From: Tiliqua scincoides
Taxonomy: Eukaryota > Chordata > Lepidosauria > Squamata > Scincidae
DNA: 64,000 nucleotides
Assembly: GCF_035046505.1 (NCBI RefSeq)
Contig: NC_089826.1
Location: 82,966,254-83,030,253, forward strand
Direction of reading: 5' to 3'
Shown: positions 42,201 to 51,378 of the stretch, one piece after another
How positions within the stretch are numbered: position 1 is the first letter of the stretch
How the letters are laid out: each line of letters begins with the position of its first letter
Notes under the pieces: model-generated
What the model saw: the letters and a program-made list of their open reading frames with translations, nothing else
What the model was told of the DNA's origin: nothing
Database searches by the model: none
Program-made: the position numbers and the translations under genes

Positions 42201-45200
42201 ACTGTGTAATTGAGTTTTCTGTGAGTTTTGGGTCACAGGATGTGGGCCCCATTCCAGTTGTCTCTTATTGTGGACATATGAAACCTGCTACTCCAGGTAA
42301 GAGATGGCAAAGATCTGGTTAGCACCACCCCAGATGAGAGCTTGGAAGGGTGGAGTGGGTAGGGAGGCTGCCAGTCATGGGTGCAAGATTAGGTTACCTA
42401 CTGCTGTTAGAATTTAGTAATGAACACCATCATTTACTGTTCCACAAGGTATTACAACATATTGGCTCTTCTGCCAATGAATTTTTAATTGCATTTTATT
42501 ATTATGCACTGCTGCTATTTTATTTGATGCTAAGTTAGGTTTAATTTTACACTGCTGCTGCTTTAGAGTTCAGTTCAGAATTTTTTAAAACTTCACTCTA
42601 CAGCAGGGGTCTCCAAACTTTTTGGCCAGAGGGCCACATCAAATATCTGGCATGGTGTGGAGGGCCGGAAAAAAAATTTAAATATATAAATTAGAGATGG
42701 AACTTAGATGAGTGAATAAATGAATGAATGGGCTCGTTCATTCAACCTCTCTGGCCCTCAGAACACCCTCCAGACACAATCAGAGCACAGTTCTGGTCAC
42801 GTTCAGTTCTGTGGGCCAGAGGCTTTCAGGGGACAAGAGGTTGGCCACGTGCTGGAAAGAGGCTTGCTGCGGGCTGCATCTGGCCCCCGGGCCGGGGTTT
42901 GGAGACCCCCATTCTACAGCAACATTTCTCAAAGTATGCTCCTAGGAACCATGGGACTCCCTGAGACCTCTTCACGGGTTCCACAAGCACACCAGATGTG
43001 GACACCATGTGCTCTGCACTGTGTCACCCTGTGTATGCGCCAGCACTCTGTGGCTCCCTAACACTCCTTTTAGGTGTGTAAAGGACACTGGAGATTGAAA
43101 AATTTGAGAATTGCTGCTCTAGAGTATTTGTTTTAATGAAATGCTAGGAAAATACTGCATGTATACTTAATGGATTGGGCATTTATGCTAACTGCGACAA
43201 AGGCTTCCATTTTAACTAATCATGTGAACCAGCTGAATTCACATTCACTTAAATAAGGTATCACAGACTGTGGAAAAAATGCAAGAAACATACCAAATTG
43301 TTGCAGCAATAAAACTAGCTGTTGTGATTGGTATTAGTGCGGGGTAGCTGGCATCGTAGTCCTCAATTCCCCGGTACCACTCTAGGTATATTATGCAATA
43401 AAAGGCTACAGACAAGCTGACAGCCAACAAACAGCTGCCAAGTACAAACCACGAACTGTGGGAGGGAAAAGAGAAAGAGCTTTAACAACATTCAATCCAG
43501 AATGCTTTATATGCAACGCATTTATATCGGCTCAATTCAGAAAACCCTTCAAAATACAGGACTGGAAACAAGACTATGTTCCCTCTCAGGTATCTTACTT
43601 TGCCACCTCCTGTTTAGCCTCTAACCATAAGCTTGCCACTACATCAAATCAACAAACTACAGTTAGCCTCTGTCCCATCAATGAGAATAAGATAAGCCAT
43701 GATTTCAAATTCTCATTTGCAAGGCTGGTTTTTTAACACTTGCCAAGGCTATGTCTGCAAAACCAGTCGTGATGCATTTTTCTTACTGCGTATATACAAA
43801 TACACATTTTATATATCTGTACACACCAAAGGTTTAATCAAGCAATTTAAGTTACATGTCTTACTGCTGGTTTACTCCGGTATATGTAACCAGCATTACA
43901 CTGGTTAATTCAAAGATGTTTAGTGAAAATTACTTCAGTATATACTGATTAAATACTCTGGATAAACATAAGAAATGCCTTCTGGATCCTAAGGTCCATC
44001 TGGTCCAACAGTGGTCCAGTAGCTGTCTCTGGGAAGCCAAATTCACAAGACATACTTCTTTCCCATCATCACTCCCCTGCAACTCCCCTGGTATTCAATG
44101 GTATATTGCCACTGGATCCAGAAGTAGCACATTTCCATCCTGACTAGCTTGGAGGCAGGCTGTGCAGCATGGCCTTTCCCAGTTTGAAGAGACACTTGGC
44201 CAACAGTCTGAGGCTAAGAGGCAAAGAAGGAAGGCCCATAGCCAGGGAGACAGACCAGGGACAGAATGCACTTGCTCCCGGTGTGGAAGGGATTGTCACT
44301 CCCAAATTGGCCTTTTCAGCCACACTAGACGCTGTTCCAGAACCACCTTTCAGAGCGCGATACCATAGTCTTTCGAGACTGAAGGTTGCCAACTAGCAGT
44401 CACTGACAGACCTGTCCGCCATTACTTCGGCAAATCCCCTTTTAAAGTCATCCAAAGTAGTGACCATCACATTTTCTGACAACAAATTCCACAAGCTAAT
44501 TATCCACTAAAAGGTGTATGAAAAAGTACATCCATTTGTCCAGCCTAAATTTGCTTTATCAGTTTCAATGAATGACTCCTGATTCTAGTATTATGAAGGG
44601 AAAGAAAAGCTTTTCTTTATTCACTCTCTCCATGCATAATTTTATAGGTCACAATCATGCCCCCCCTACACTGCCTTTTTTCCAAGCTAAGCAGTACCAG
44701 ATGCCATATCCTTACGGAGGATTTCAGCCCTCTGATCATTTTAATTATTCTCTTGTGCACCTTTTCCAGCTCTACAATATCATGTGGTGACCAGGACACA
44801 GTATTCAAATGAGGCCAAGCTATATATGTATATCTGTCTTGACTAAAATTGTCTCAAAGCACAACATCCAATTAACTCATTCAGAGAAAAACTGCTTTTT
44901 TATATTGCAATACAACTCTCAAATTTCCTGGTAACTAAAAACTCACAAGGGCTTCAGCTAAACTTGTCTTCAGAACAACAAAAATAAAATCCACTGGAAA
45001 CACCTCCCGTAGAAGCCCCAAATAAAAAAACAAACATAGTTTGTTCACACTTTAATTTCAAATTAAGATTAATCTCCCTGGTCATTCAAATTACTAAAAC
45101 TGCTTCAGTGTAAGTGGCATGATGATTGTTCCCTAGGACCCATTCTCACATACTATTAAGAACAGACAGATATCCAGAACTTGTGGACTTGGGTCACCTT

Positions 45201-47271
45201 TTGTTAAAGGTTTTTAATATGTTAACAGTAAATACTGTATTCATACAAGATGAAACCTACATAAGAACATAAGAACAGCCCCACTGGATCAGGCCATAGG
45301 CCCATCTAGTCCAGCTTCCTGCATCTCACAGCGGCCCACCAAATGCCCAAGGAGCACACCAGATAACAAGATACCTCATCCTGGTGCCCTCCCTTGCATC
45401 TGGCTACAATATAATGCTATTTAACAAATATTTTTAAGTGAAGTTTAAGTTTAAGTGAAGCTTGCAAAACTTTTGTAAAGGAAGACCTCCTTACCTATCT
45501 GTTTGAATTATTTCTTTAACTGTTTTAAAAAACTCAACATAGTACGTAGTAGCAATTGATGCCAAAATCCAAAACGCAGAGTGAATGTTAAGTCTGGGAA
45601 GGGGTTTTTCTTTCTTCTCTATGCTTGTTGTTTCAACTGCAAATAAATAAAGGCAGTTATTTTGGCACAAATAATTAAAGAAGTCAAAACTCTATGCAAA
45701 GTAAAATAAATATTTCCCACATTTTTCAACTGCTTGCTATTTACACAATGAATTATGAATATCATTTCAGCACTGTGGACTTATTGAAGAGAATCTTACC
45801 TTCTGTGACAAAATGGACCCATTAAGTATTTAGTTGAATTAAGACTACTGATATAAAGATCACACTGCCAATTCTCAAAACAGACAAAAGTAGGGAAATG
45901 CAAAAACTTAAATGACGAAACCGCCACATTACAAAAATACAGAAGTGCGCTGCTTAACAACCGTTTTGCTTAATAACGGACCACAAATATGACAGTGGTC
46001 AAAGCACAATAAAGACACTCTTAATGAGGCAATCATGTCTCCCACAGCCTGCAGCAGAGTGTCTGTTTATACAACAGAGAGGCTCTTAATGCAAAGAGGT
46101 GGCAATCTGTCTCCGGTAGCCTGGGCCTCCAGCTGGTATCTGGCAGGGAGCATCGTGCAGGAAAGCACCCTACGGGTAGACCACAGCTGCGCTACAAGGA
46201 TATCTGCAAGAGGGATCTGAAAGCCTTAGGAATGAACCTCAAACAGATGGGAAACCTTGGCCTCTGAGCGGCCTGCTTGGAGGCAGGCTGTGCAGCATGG
46301 CCTTTCCCAGTTTGAAGAGACACTTGGCCAACAGACTGAGGCAAAGAAGGCCCATAGACAGGGAGACAGACCAGGACAGACTGCACTTGCTCCTGGTGTG
46401 GAAGGATTGTCACTCCCGAATCGGCCTTTTCAGCCACACTAGACGCTGTGACAGAACCAGCATTCAGAGCGCGATACCAGAGTCTTTTGAGACTGAAGGT
46501 TGCCAACATGGGGAGCAGCTCAAACTATGCTAACCAGTGAACCAGTAACTTCCTGGTTCAAGCTTCAGTCCAGCAGTAAAGTCACTGGACAGGAAAGTCC
46601 TATTCTCTACTCCCCCCCCCCAATGTGGAATAATACTGCAGAGGGAGTAATACACTGGCCCACCTTATAAGGCTGTTGTGCAGGAGGATTTTGAAGACTC
46701 AGAATGCTGTCTAGAGATATCAGGATGCTGTTTGGACAAGCCCCCCCCCCCCCGGCTTCTGTATGGACTTGCATGTTTCTTGTTGGGGTTCTGAGACTGC
46801 AGTCACCCCGGGGCAGAGACCTAGGCGGGCTGGCAGGCACCCCTTAGCCAGGCTGCCCCCTTCCACAGATATCAGGACACTGTCTAGGCCAGGCTCCCCT
46901 TGCACGTTCCTTCTTGGGTTCGAGCACTGCAGCCACCTCGGGGCAGAGACCTAGGCGGGCTGGCAGGCACCCCTTAGCCAGGCTGCCCCCTTCCACAGAT
47001 ATCAGGACACTGTCTAGGCCAGGCTCCCCTTGCACGTTCCTTCTTGGGGTTCGAGCACTGCAGCCACCTCGGGGCAGAGACCTGGGCAGGCAGACACCCC
47101 CCAGCCAGACTCCCCCCTTCCTCTCCAGGTCCACCCACCGGGCGCCGTCGGCGGCTGCTGCGCCCAGGGACGCTCCGGGGGGCGTCCCTCCAGCTGCCTC
47201 CTCAGGCGCAGCAAGGGCTGCAGGGGGTCCTCCGCCGCCTCCCGCAGCACCCTCCCCTCCCTCGCCGCCAT
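39169..47271 (-). CDS. TMEM128: Transmembrane protein 128, complete four-exon coding region
   Basis: The coding region joins 47271-47139, 45636-45495, 43455-43294 and 39268-39169 on the minus strand: 537 nt, 178 residues plus stop. TMEM128 is a small vertebrate four-pass membrane protein, reported at the endoplasmic reticulum, with no established biochemical role. Seen: a variable N-terminus of about 45 residues, the conserved [20 protein letters not shown] block, and hydrophobic segments near 63-81, 94-116, 130-150 and 153-177. Other conserved blocks are [33 protein letters not shown] and [15 protein letters not shown], ending SLLG before TAA. I recall human TMEM128 as about 165 residues; the extra length is in the N-terminus. 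All phases agree and no damage was seen. It lies upstream of OTOP1 in the same orientation, about 13 kb from its start, as in mammals. Confidence 0.94.
40353..40791 (-). mobile_element. LINE 3'-end fragment (TTGCCAAC-tailed family)
   Basis: Minus-strand reading gives [40 protein letters not shown] and the zinc-knuckle region, then the common tail. It is in TMEM128 intron 3. The 5' end abuts a CR1 piece at 40794. Confidence 0.85.
40794..40990 (-). mobile_element. CR1 LINE 3' fragment, minus strand
   Basis: AGAATAGTCCTGCTGGATCA, GGCCATCTAATCCAACTTCT, TATCTCACAGTGGCCCACCA. More diverged than the 31493 or 56190 copies, so an older subfamily. Confidence 0.7.
40991..42595. other. TMEM128 intron 3, no gene; possible pogo-like fragment
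   Basis: 41520-41620 contains TACATTTTGGGGCAGTAGCA and CATCAGATGCAGGATCTGAT. 41985-42110 (GTCCCCCATATTCATGGTTT, CTGTATCCACAGGGGTCC) looks like one end of a pogo/Tigger-like element. Confidence 0.35.
42604..42911. mobile_element. hAT-like element (CAGGGGTCTCCAAA family)
   Basis: Ends CAGGGGTCTCCAAAC and GTTTGGAGACCCCCA. The flanks CTCTACAG (42596-42603) and TTCTACAG (42912-42919) are an 8-bp duplication with one change. TMEM128 intron 3. Confidence 0.88.
43294..43455 (-). CDS. TMEM128: TMEM128 coding exon 3
   Basis: Encodes [20 protein letters not shown] (membrane segment 2), the [20 protein letters not shown] loop and [11 protein letters not shown] (segment 3). The acceptor is CCACAG before 43455; the donor GTATG follows ATTTG. 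The split codon makes Cys146 with exon 4. Confidence 0.95.
43964..44147 (-). mobile_element. Old CR1 fragment, right part of a split copy
   Basis: ACATAAGAAATGCCTTCTGG and GGTCCATCTGGTCCAACAGT, the 3' end of a diverged CR1. The copy continues at 44410 beyond a younger LINE insert. TMEM128 intron 2. Confidence 0.65.
44148..44393 (+). mobile_element. LINE 3'-end fragment inserted into an older CR1
   Basis: Runs from TTGGAGGCAGGCTGTGCAGC to GAGACTGAAGGTTGCCA on the plus strand. ACTAGC flanks both sides, a possible short target duplication. Confidence 0.85.
44410..44815 (-). mobile_element. Old CR1 fragment, left part of a split copy
   Basis: AAATCCCCTTTTAAAGTCAT, ACAAATTCCACAAGCTAATT and TGCACCTTTTCCAGCTCTAC are complements of late CR1 ORF2, strongly diverged from the 52-kb copy. 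Confidence 0.7.
45257..45406 (-). mobile_element. CR1 LINE 3' fragment, minus strand
   Basis: CATAAGAACATAAGAACAGC, CCATCTAGTCCAGCTTCCTG, CATCCTGGTGCCCTCCCTTG. A young-looking 150-bp stub in TMEM128 intron 2, about 90 bp from exon 2. Confidence 0.88.
45495..45636 (-). CDS. TMEM128: TMEM128 coding exon 2
   Basis: Encodes [20 protein letters not shown], membrane segment 1 ([16 protein letters not shown]) and [10 protein letters not shown]. The acceptor is TTTGCAG before 45636; the donor is GTAAGG after 45495. The exon enters with two bases and leaves with two, which matches its neighbours. Confidence 0.94.
45948..46150. mobile_element. pogo/Tigger-like fragment
   Basis: GTGCGCTGCTTAACAACCGT and TTGCTTAATAACGGACCACA resemble a pogo/Tigger terminus; the other end was not found, perhaps cut off by the LINE at 46155. 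Confidence 0.4.
46155..46507 (+). mobile_element. LINE 3'-end fragment (TTGCCAAC-tailed family)
   Basis: CAGGAAAGCACCCTACGGGT through AAGGATATCTGCAAGAGGGA to GAGACTGAAGGTTGCCAAC. Has several small deletions relative to the 29913 copy. TMEM128 intron 1. Confidence 0.82.
46712..47130. repeat. Minisatellite, ~130-bp unit, about three copies, in TMEM128 intron 1
   Basis: The motif GGGCAGAGACCT starts at about 46811, 46941 and 47072 (spacing 130 and 131 bp). The unit also contains AGATATCAGGACACTGTCTA, AGGCTCCCCTTGCACGTTCC and GCACTGCAGCCACCTCGG. The second and third copies are nearly identical; the leftmost is diverged and carries a C14 run (46741-46754). The array ends right at the exon 1 donor. 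Confidence 0.9.
47139..47271 (-). CDS. TMEM128: TMEM128 coding exon 1
   Basis: The exon starts ATGGCGGCG in a strong context (AAGATGGCGG) and encodes 44 residues plus one base. The protein ([18 protein letters not shown]...) is Arg/Leu/Pro-rich and barely conserved with the mammalian N-terminus as I recall it. The donor GTGGGT at 47138 gives phase 1, which restores the conserved Val at the junction (..[14 protein letters not shown]). Start and donor are inferred from phase, context and position, so this is the least certain exon. Confidence 0.75.
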
Positions 47272-47350
47272 CTTGGGTGTGGGGGGGGCCGGGAAGTGAC
47301 GCCGCAGCCTGACGTGGCGCGCCCTTCCCGCGCACAGCTGCGTTCCGAGG
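47264..47350 (-). promoter_or_regulatory. TMEM128 core promoter region with YY1-, CRE- and ETS-like motifs
   Basis: On the minus strand the start codon sits in AAGATGGCGGC, which matches the YY1 core. Just upstream are CACGTCA (47311-47317), GGCGTCAC (47297-47304) and an imperfect ETS site ACTTCCCGG. A TATA-less, CpG-rich housekeeping promoter fits. The motifs were seen; binding is inferred. Confidence 0.45.
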
Positions 47351-47559
47351 CGCGCCAGGGCGCACGTGCAGTTGGCAGCCCCGCCCAGTGCAGGGCGCCT
47401 CCCACTGGGGGAGTGGCCTAGCCCAGCGCAGGGCGCCTGTTGGGGGCACAGAATCAGCTCCCTGCTGGCTGCAGCCCCCCCTCCCCCCTGTTTCCAACCT
47501 GCTTCCCAAACCAGGTGGTTGCGCCTCCCCATCAGGGCTGGGAGCCTGGGCTGGATTCC

Positions 47560-48345
47560 TCCTCCAGGAGCCTCTCCAGTCCCCTTTGAAAGGCATCCCG
47601 GCCAGGTGCCATCACCACCCCCTGTGGCAAGGAGTTCCACAGGCTAATGACACGCAGGCCCAAGAAATATGGTCTCCCAACACTCCGCTTGAGTGGACGC
47701 TACTGGCTGTCGCACGGCGCGACAGGGAAAGAGCATCCCTCCTGTCTGTCCATCGCCACCTCCTGTGGCAAGGAGTTCCACAGGCTAATGACACGCCGGC
47801 TCAAGAGTTCTGTGTGCTCCCAGCACTCAATTCCAGTGGATGTCCCCTGGTTCTGGGGGGTTACGTGAGAGGGAAAAGAGTGTCTCTATCCGCCACCTGC
47901 GTAATTGTGTATGTCTCAACCATGTCCCCCTTCAGGTGCCTTTTTGTAGACTGAAGAGCCCCAAACCTGGAGCCCCAAACCTTAGGAGCCTTTCCCCCAG
48001 CCCAGTCATCATTTTGGTCGCTCTCCTCTGTACCTTCTCCATTTCCACAGTATCCTTTTTGAGATGTGGCAACCAGAACTGGACGCAATATTCCAGGTGT
48101 GGCCTTACCATCGATTTGTACAACGACATTATAATATTAGCCGTTTTGTTCTCAATACCTTTTCTAATGATCCCAAGCATAGAACTGGCCACCTTTACTG
48201 CCGCCACACATTGGGTTGACACTTTCATCAACCTGGCCACCACCACCCCAAGATCTCTCTCTGTCATAGACAGCTCAGAACCCATTAGCCTATATTTGAA
48301 GTTTGGATTTTTTGCCCCAATGTGCATGACTTCACGCTTACAGTT
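47560..48345 (-). mobile_element. CR1 LINE fragment, minus strand, with internal duplication
   Basis: Minus-strand reading gives KREVMHIGAKNPNFKYRLMG, ERDLGVVVARLMKVSTQCVA, SMLGIIRKGIENKTANIIMS and LYKSMVRPHLEYCVQFWLPH. The segment TGTGGCAAGGAGTTCCACAG appears twice (about 47622 and 47765), each followed by GCTAATGACACGC, so about 140 bp is duplicated. Just upstream of TMEM128. Confidence 0.85.
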
Positions 48346-48346
48346 A

Positions 48347-48521
48347 GGCCCAAATCCGAACCAACTTTCCCACTCTGACATGGCTGTGCCAATGGGGCAT
48401 GTGCTACATCCTGCAGTTGGCTGGCAGTCATGGAGATCTGCAGTTGGGTGGCAGTCACAGAGAAACAAGGGAATGTTTGTTCCCTTACCTTGGAGCTGTA
48501 AAGTTGGGAAGGATTGTGCCC
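48347..48521. mobile_element. CAATCCTA-ended element, class A
   Basis: GGCCCAAATCCGAACC to GGAAGGATTGTGCCC. Perfect TTA flanks (48344-48346, 48522-48524). It sits at the edge of the CR1 fragment. An internal CTGCAGTTGG..GGCAGTCA segment is duplicated. Confidence 0.85.
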
Positions 48522-48589
48522 TTAGTTCTCTTATCTGCTAGGCTAGGGTTAAAGTTATATTGAGCACGTGAGTTTAAAATCAGATTGCA

Positions 48590-49026
48590 GCATAATCCTA
48601 GGCATGTCTACTGAGAAGTAAATCCTATTGAGTTCAATGGGGCTTATTCATGTGTGCATCACTGCCGGACAGTCCAATCCTAACCTGCACTGGCACAGAG
48701 GGGCTGTATGGCCTCCACTGTATTCAGCACCAGCTAAGGGGAAGCTGGAGGACTCCTTGGGGTAAGGGAACATTTATTCCCTTATCCCCTGAAATGCTGC
48801 AGCCTGCCCAATGGGGCTACTCAGATCTGCACCAGCGAAATCACTGGTGCAAATCTAAGTAGCCACGTGTAGAGCTTTCAGGCTCTGGACAAGGGTTAGC
48901 ATATGGTGGAGGTCTGCTCCACTGTCCCTGCCCCCCTCCTAGGCCTGAATTTCCCCCCACCCCAAACATCTCCACCACCGTTCCATTTCTTCCCACACAT
49001 AAGATGCTGCGCAGGACAGGTTTGAA
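48590..49026. mobile_element. Class B half copy followed by class C-like element
   Basis: 48595-48650 is class B (CCTAGGCATGTCTACTGAGA, GAGTTCAATGGGGCTTATTC). From 48664, CAGTCCAATCCTAACCTGCA begins a class C-like element with CCAATGGGGCTACTCAGATC and an inverted pair TGCACCAGCGAA/TCACTGGTGCA. The right end is uncertain. Confidence 0.5.
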
Positions 49027-49926
49027 ATAAGGATGTCGTGAGTCACCAGCTTTATCAGGATGTAAGATGAGGCAGCAGATATGGGGCTAATGGTGGCAGA
49101 TTTTGGCCAGGTTTTTCAAAACGCTTGTTTAGCTTTTCTTTTAAAAGCTGCAATAGGGCAGCAGTTGTCAAGCTGTTGGTATTACGTGAGCACTGCATGC
49201 AGGTTTGCTAGTGCGTACGTGCAAAGGTGATTCTGTCATTATACTGCAGCCATTTTCAACCAGTGTTCTGCAAAAAATCTGCAGGTAAGCTGCAGGCATT
49301 TGGCATACAGTGGCTGAAAAACCCTTCCAGGTTCTGCAGCTCTGTTTCTAGGGCAGCTGTGTGTAGTAACGAATTGGCTGTCTCTCTTCCTCTACCATCA
49401 GAGCTTGAACCACACAGTGCAGTAGGAGTTTAATAACAGCTGTTGGTAGATCTTCTGAACAGTCTTTTGTGCGTTATTTAAATGGAAGTCCCTTTGTTTT
49501 AGTGCCTTTGATTGAAACAACCTGAGCCTTTCCTGTACATGAGATTTTCGTAAATAAAAAGTCAAAGAAATCATAATACCCTTCCCTTTTGGAAAGCTAC
49601 TTAAATTCGTGTATGTCACAACAAAAGCTTAAACGCAGCACTTCAAGACATTTACCTACAGAGCAGCCATTGTGTAAAGAAGTGAAATGAGAGCTTCCCA
49701 CCTGCCTCCCTGTTTATCTTAAAGCTAAACCAGTAGCTCTCATCTTTTGTAGACCTTTATATTATCCATTCTTTAGAGAGTCCTGCCACTCAGAAGCATA
49801 TGCTTGCTACTCAACCGACTTTGATCGGAGACAGCCCACTGGGAAACAAAATTACAGCAAAGAGTTAATTTAGTAGATTACCTGCATGGGTAGCTAGGTG
49901 ATGGCCAGTCCAAATAGTGGAAATAC
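49027..49926. other. Intergenic, no gene recognised
   Basis: 49244-49300 (CAGCCATTTTCAACCAGTGT) looks like one end of a hAT-like element of the 22875 family; no partner end was found. Otherwise nothing. Confidence 0.4.
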
Positions 49927-50039
49927 CAGTGTGGAAGGGATTGTCACTCCCGAATCGGCCTTTTCAGCCACACTAGACGCTGTTCCAGAACCACCATTCA
50001 GAGCGCGATACCATAGTCTTTCGAGACTGAAGGTTGCCT
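49927..50039 (+). mobile_element. LINE 3'-end stub (TTGCCAAC-tailed family)
   Basis: CAGTGTGGAAGGGATTGTCA to TTTCGAGACTGAAGGTTGCC, 113 bp, strongly 5'-truncated. Confidence 0.85.
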
Positions 50040-50443
50040 ACTACTACTAGAGATGTTGTTCACAAATAAAACATGATCTGTTTTGCTTCAATGTTCAGAT
50101 GGTCTACACAGCATTACGTTTTTATAGCGCTTTTCAAGTGTTTAAATGCATTACAATGATTGCATAATTCTAATAAGAACTCTGAAAGGTTTTCTGGTAT
50201 ACAGTAATTATCTGCGTATTGCAGTTGGGAGATGGGGGACTGAAGCTGAGGACCACCCAGCAAATTCATCTTCCCTGCGTTTGAAGTTAGGAAATGTCCC
50301 AATTCAGTTTGAGGTCATCAATCACCTGGAACAATAATTTATTTCTCTGGGGCAAATTTCCAGGTTTCCGTGACAGAATCAGAAGTTTGTTCTGTGCTTC
50401 TGCCACCAAAGGGGATCTGGAGTTCATTTTCCATTTTAAAGAT

Positions 50444-50985
50444 GGGCACCCCAATCCTATACTGGCTGCCCGTGCTGCGGTACAGCGGTACCAAAACAGA
50501 CACCACTGTATCCCACGGGGCTAGGGAGGTAGCCAGAGGTCTCCTTGAAATCAGGGAACAACCGTTTCCTTGTGTCGCACCACAGCAGCCTCAATGGGTC
50601 TAGTTAGATCTGGACCAGCTCAATGGCTGGTGTAGAACCAAATAGACCCATGTAGGACTTTCAGGTGCAGGAAGGGGGTATAAGAACTGGCAGCAGCGTC
50701 CTCTATCTATGCCCCCTCCTGAGCCTAAACTACCTTCCCCTGCTCAGTTTTGCCCCGCATTGCCTTATCTCAGGCCTTCCCCATCCTGAAATGCCTCCCC
50801 GCATGCTCGGCAGGATACTCCCTGCCAATGGCTCCTGGTGGTCCTCTGACCGGCGTGGAGATCCAGTGCCCATCTATACTGGCCTCCCTACCAGTGCTTC
50901 TGGATGCCACACCTTACAGGACACTTGTGATGGCCGTCTCCCAGGCAGCACACAGGAGACCAGCGCTAGGCTGGGATTGGATTCG
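50444..50985. mobile_element. CAATCCTA-ended element, probable class C
   Basis: Starts GGGCACCCCAATCCTATACT; the interior has CAATGGGTCTAGTTAGATCT. The right end is probably near GGCTGGGATTGGATTC. Weakly supported. Confidence 0.4.
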
Positions 50986-51378
50986 TCTGTCACTTTCAAC
51001 AACCTTGTACATTGAAAAATACTGTGGAAATGATATTATTGGTGTTTAAGGAACATGTACATTACAGGTATTTGCAACAGAGCATCACTGACAGGCAGAG
51101 AGGGAAGATCACAGAGTTCGTTGTCATAGCAATGGATAGGAATTTTGCCTGTAAGTGTCTGAGAAAAGGCCAACATGTTGATCAAAGACTAGTCACCACA
51201 GATAGTGGAGAAAGTTCACCCATTTCATTGAGAGCCATATAGCGTGTACAAATCAAGATATATACATGCAAGTCAAAACCAGTCCAGTGATCACAGATAA
51301 GCAAAATAACAGCTGTAAATGGATGCATATTACATTGCTTCTGGCTAAAATTACATATGGTTATTAGTGTAATTCAGA

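Noticed and set aside
46844-47596. 250-codon minus frame near TMEM128 exon 1
   Set aside because: It crosses the minisatellite and GC island in a frame different from the TMEM128 exon and has no family resemblance.
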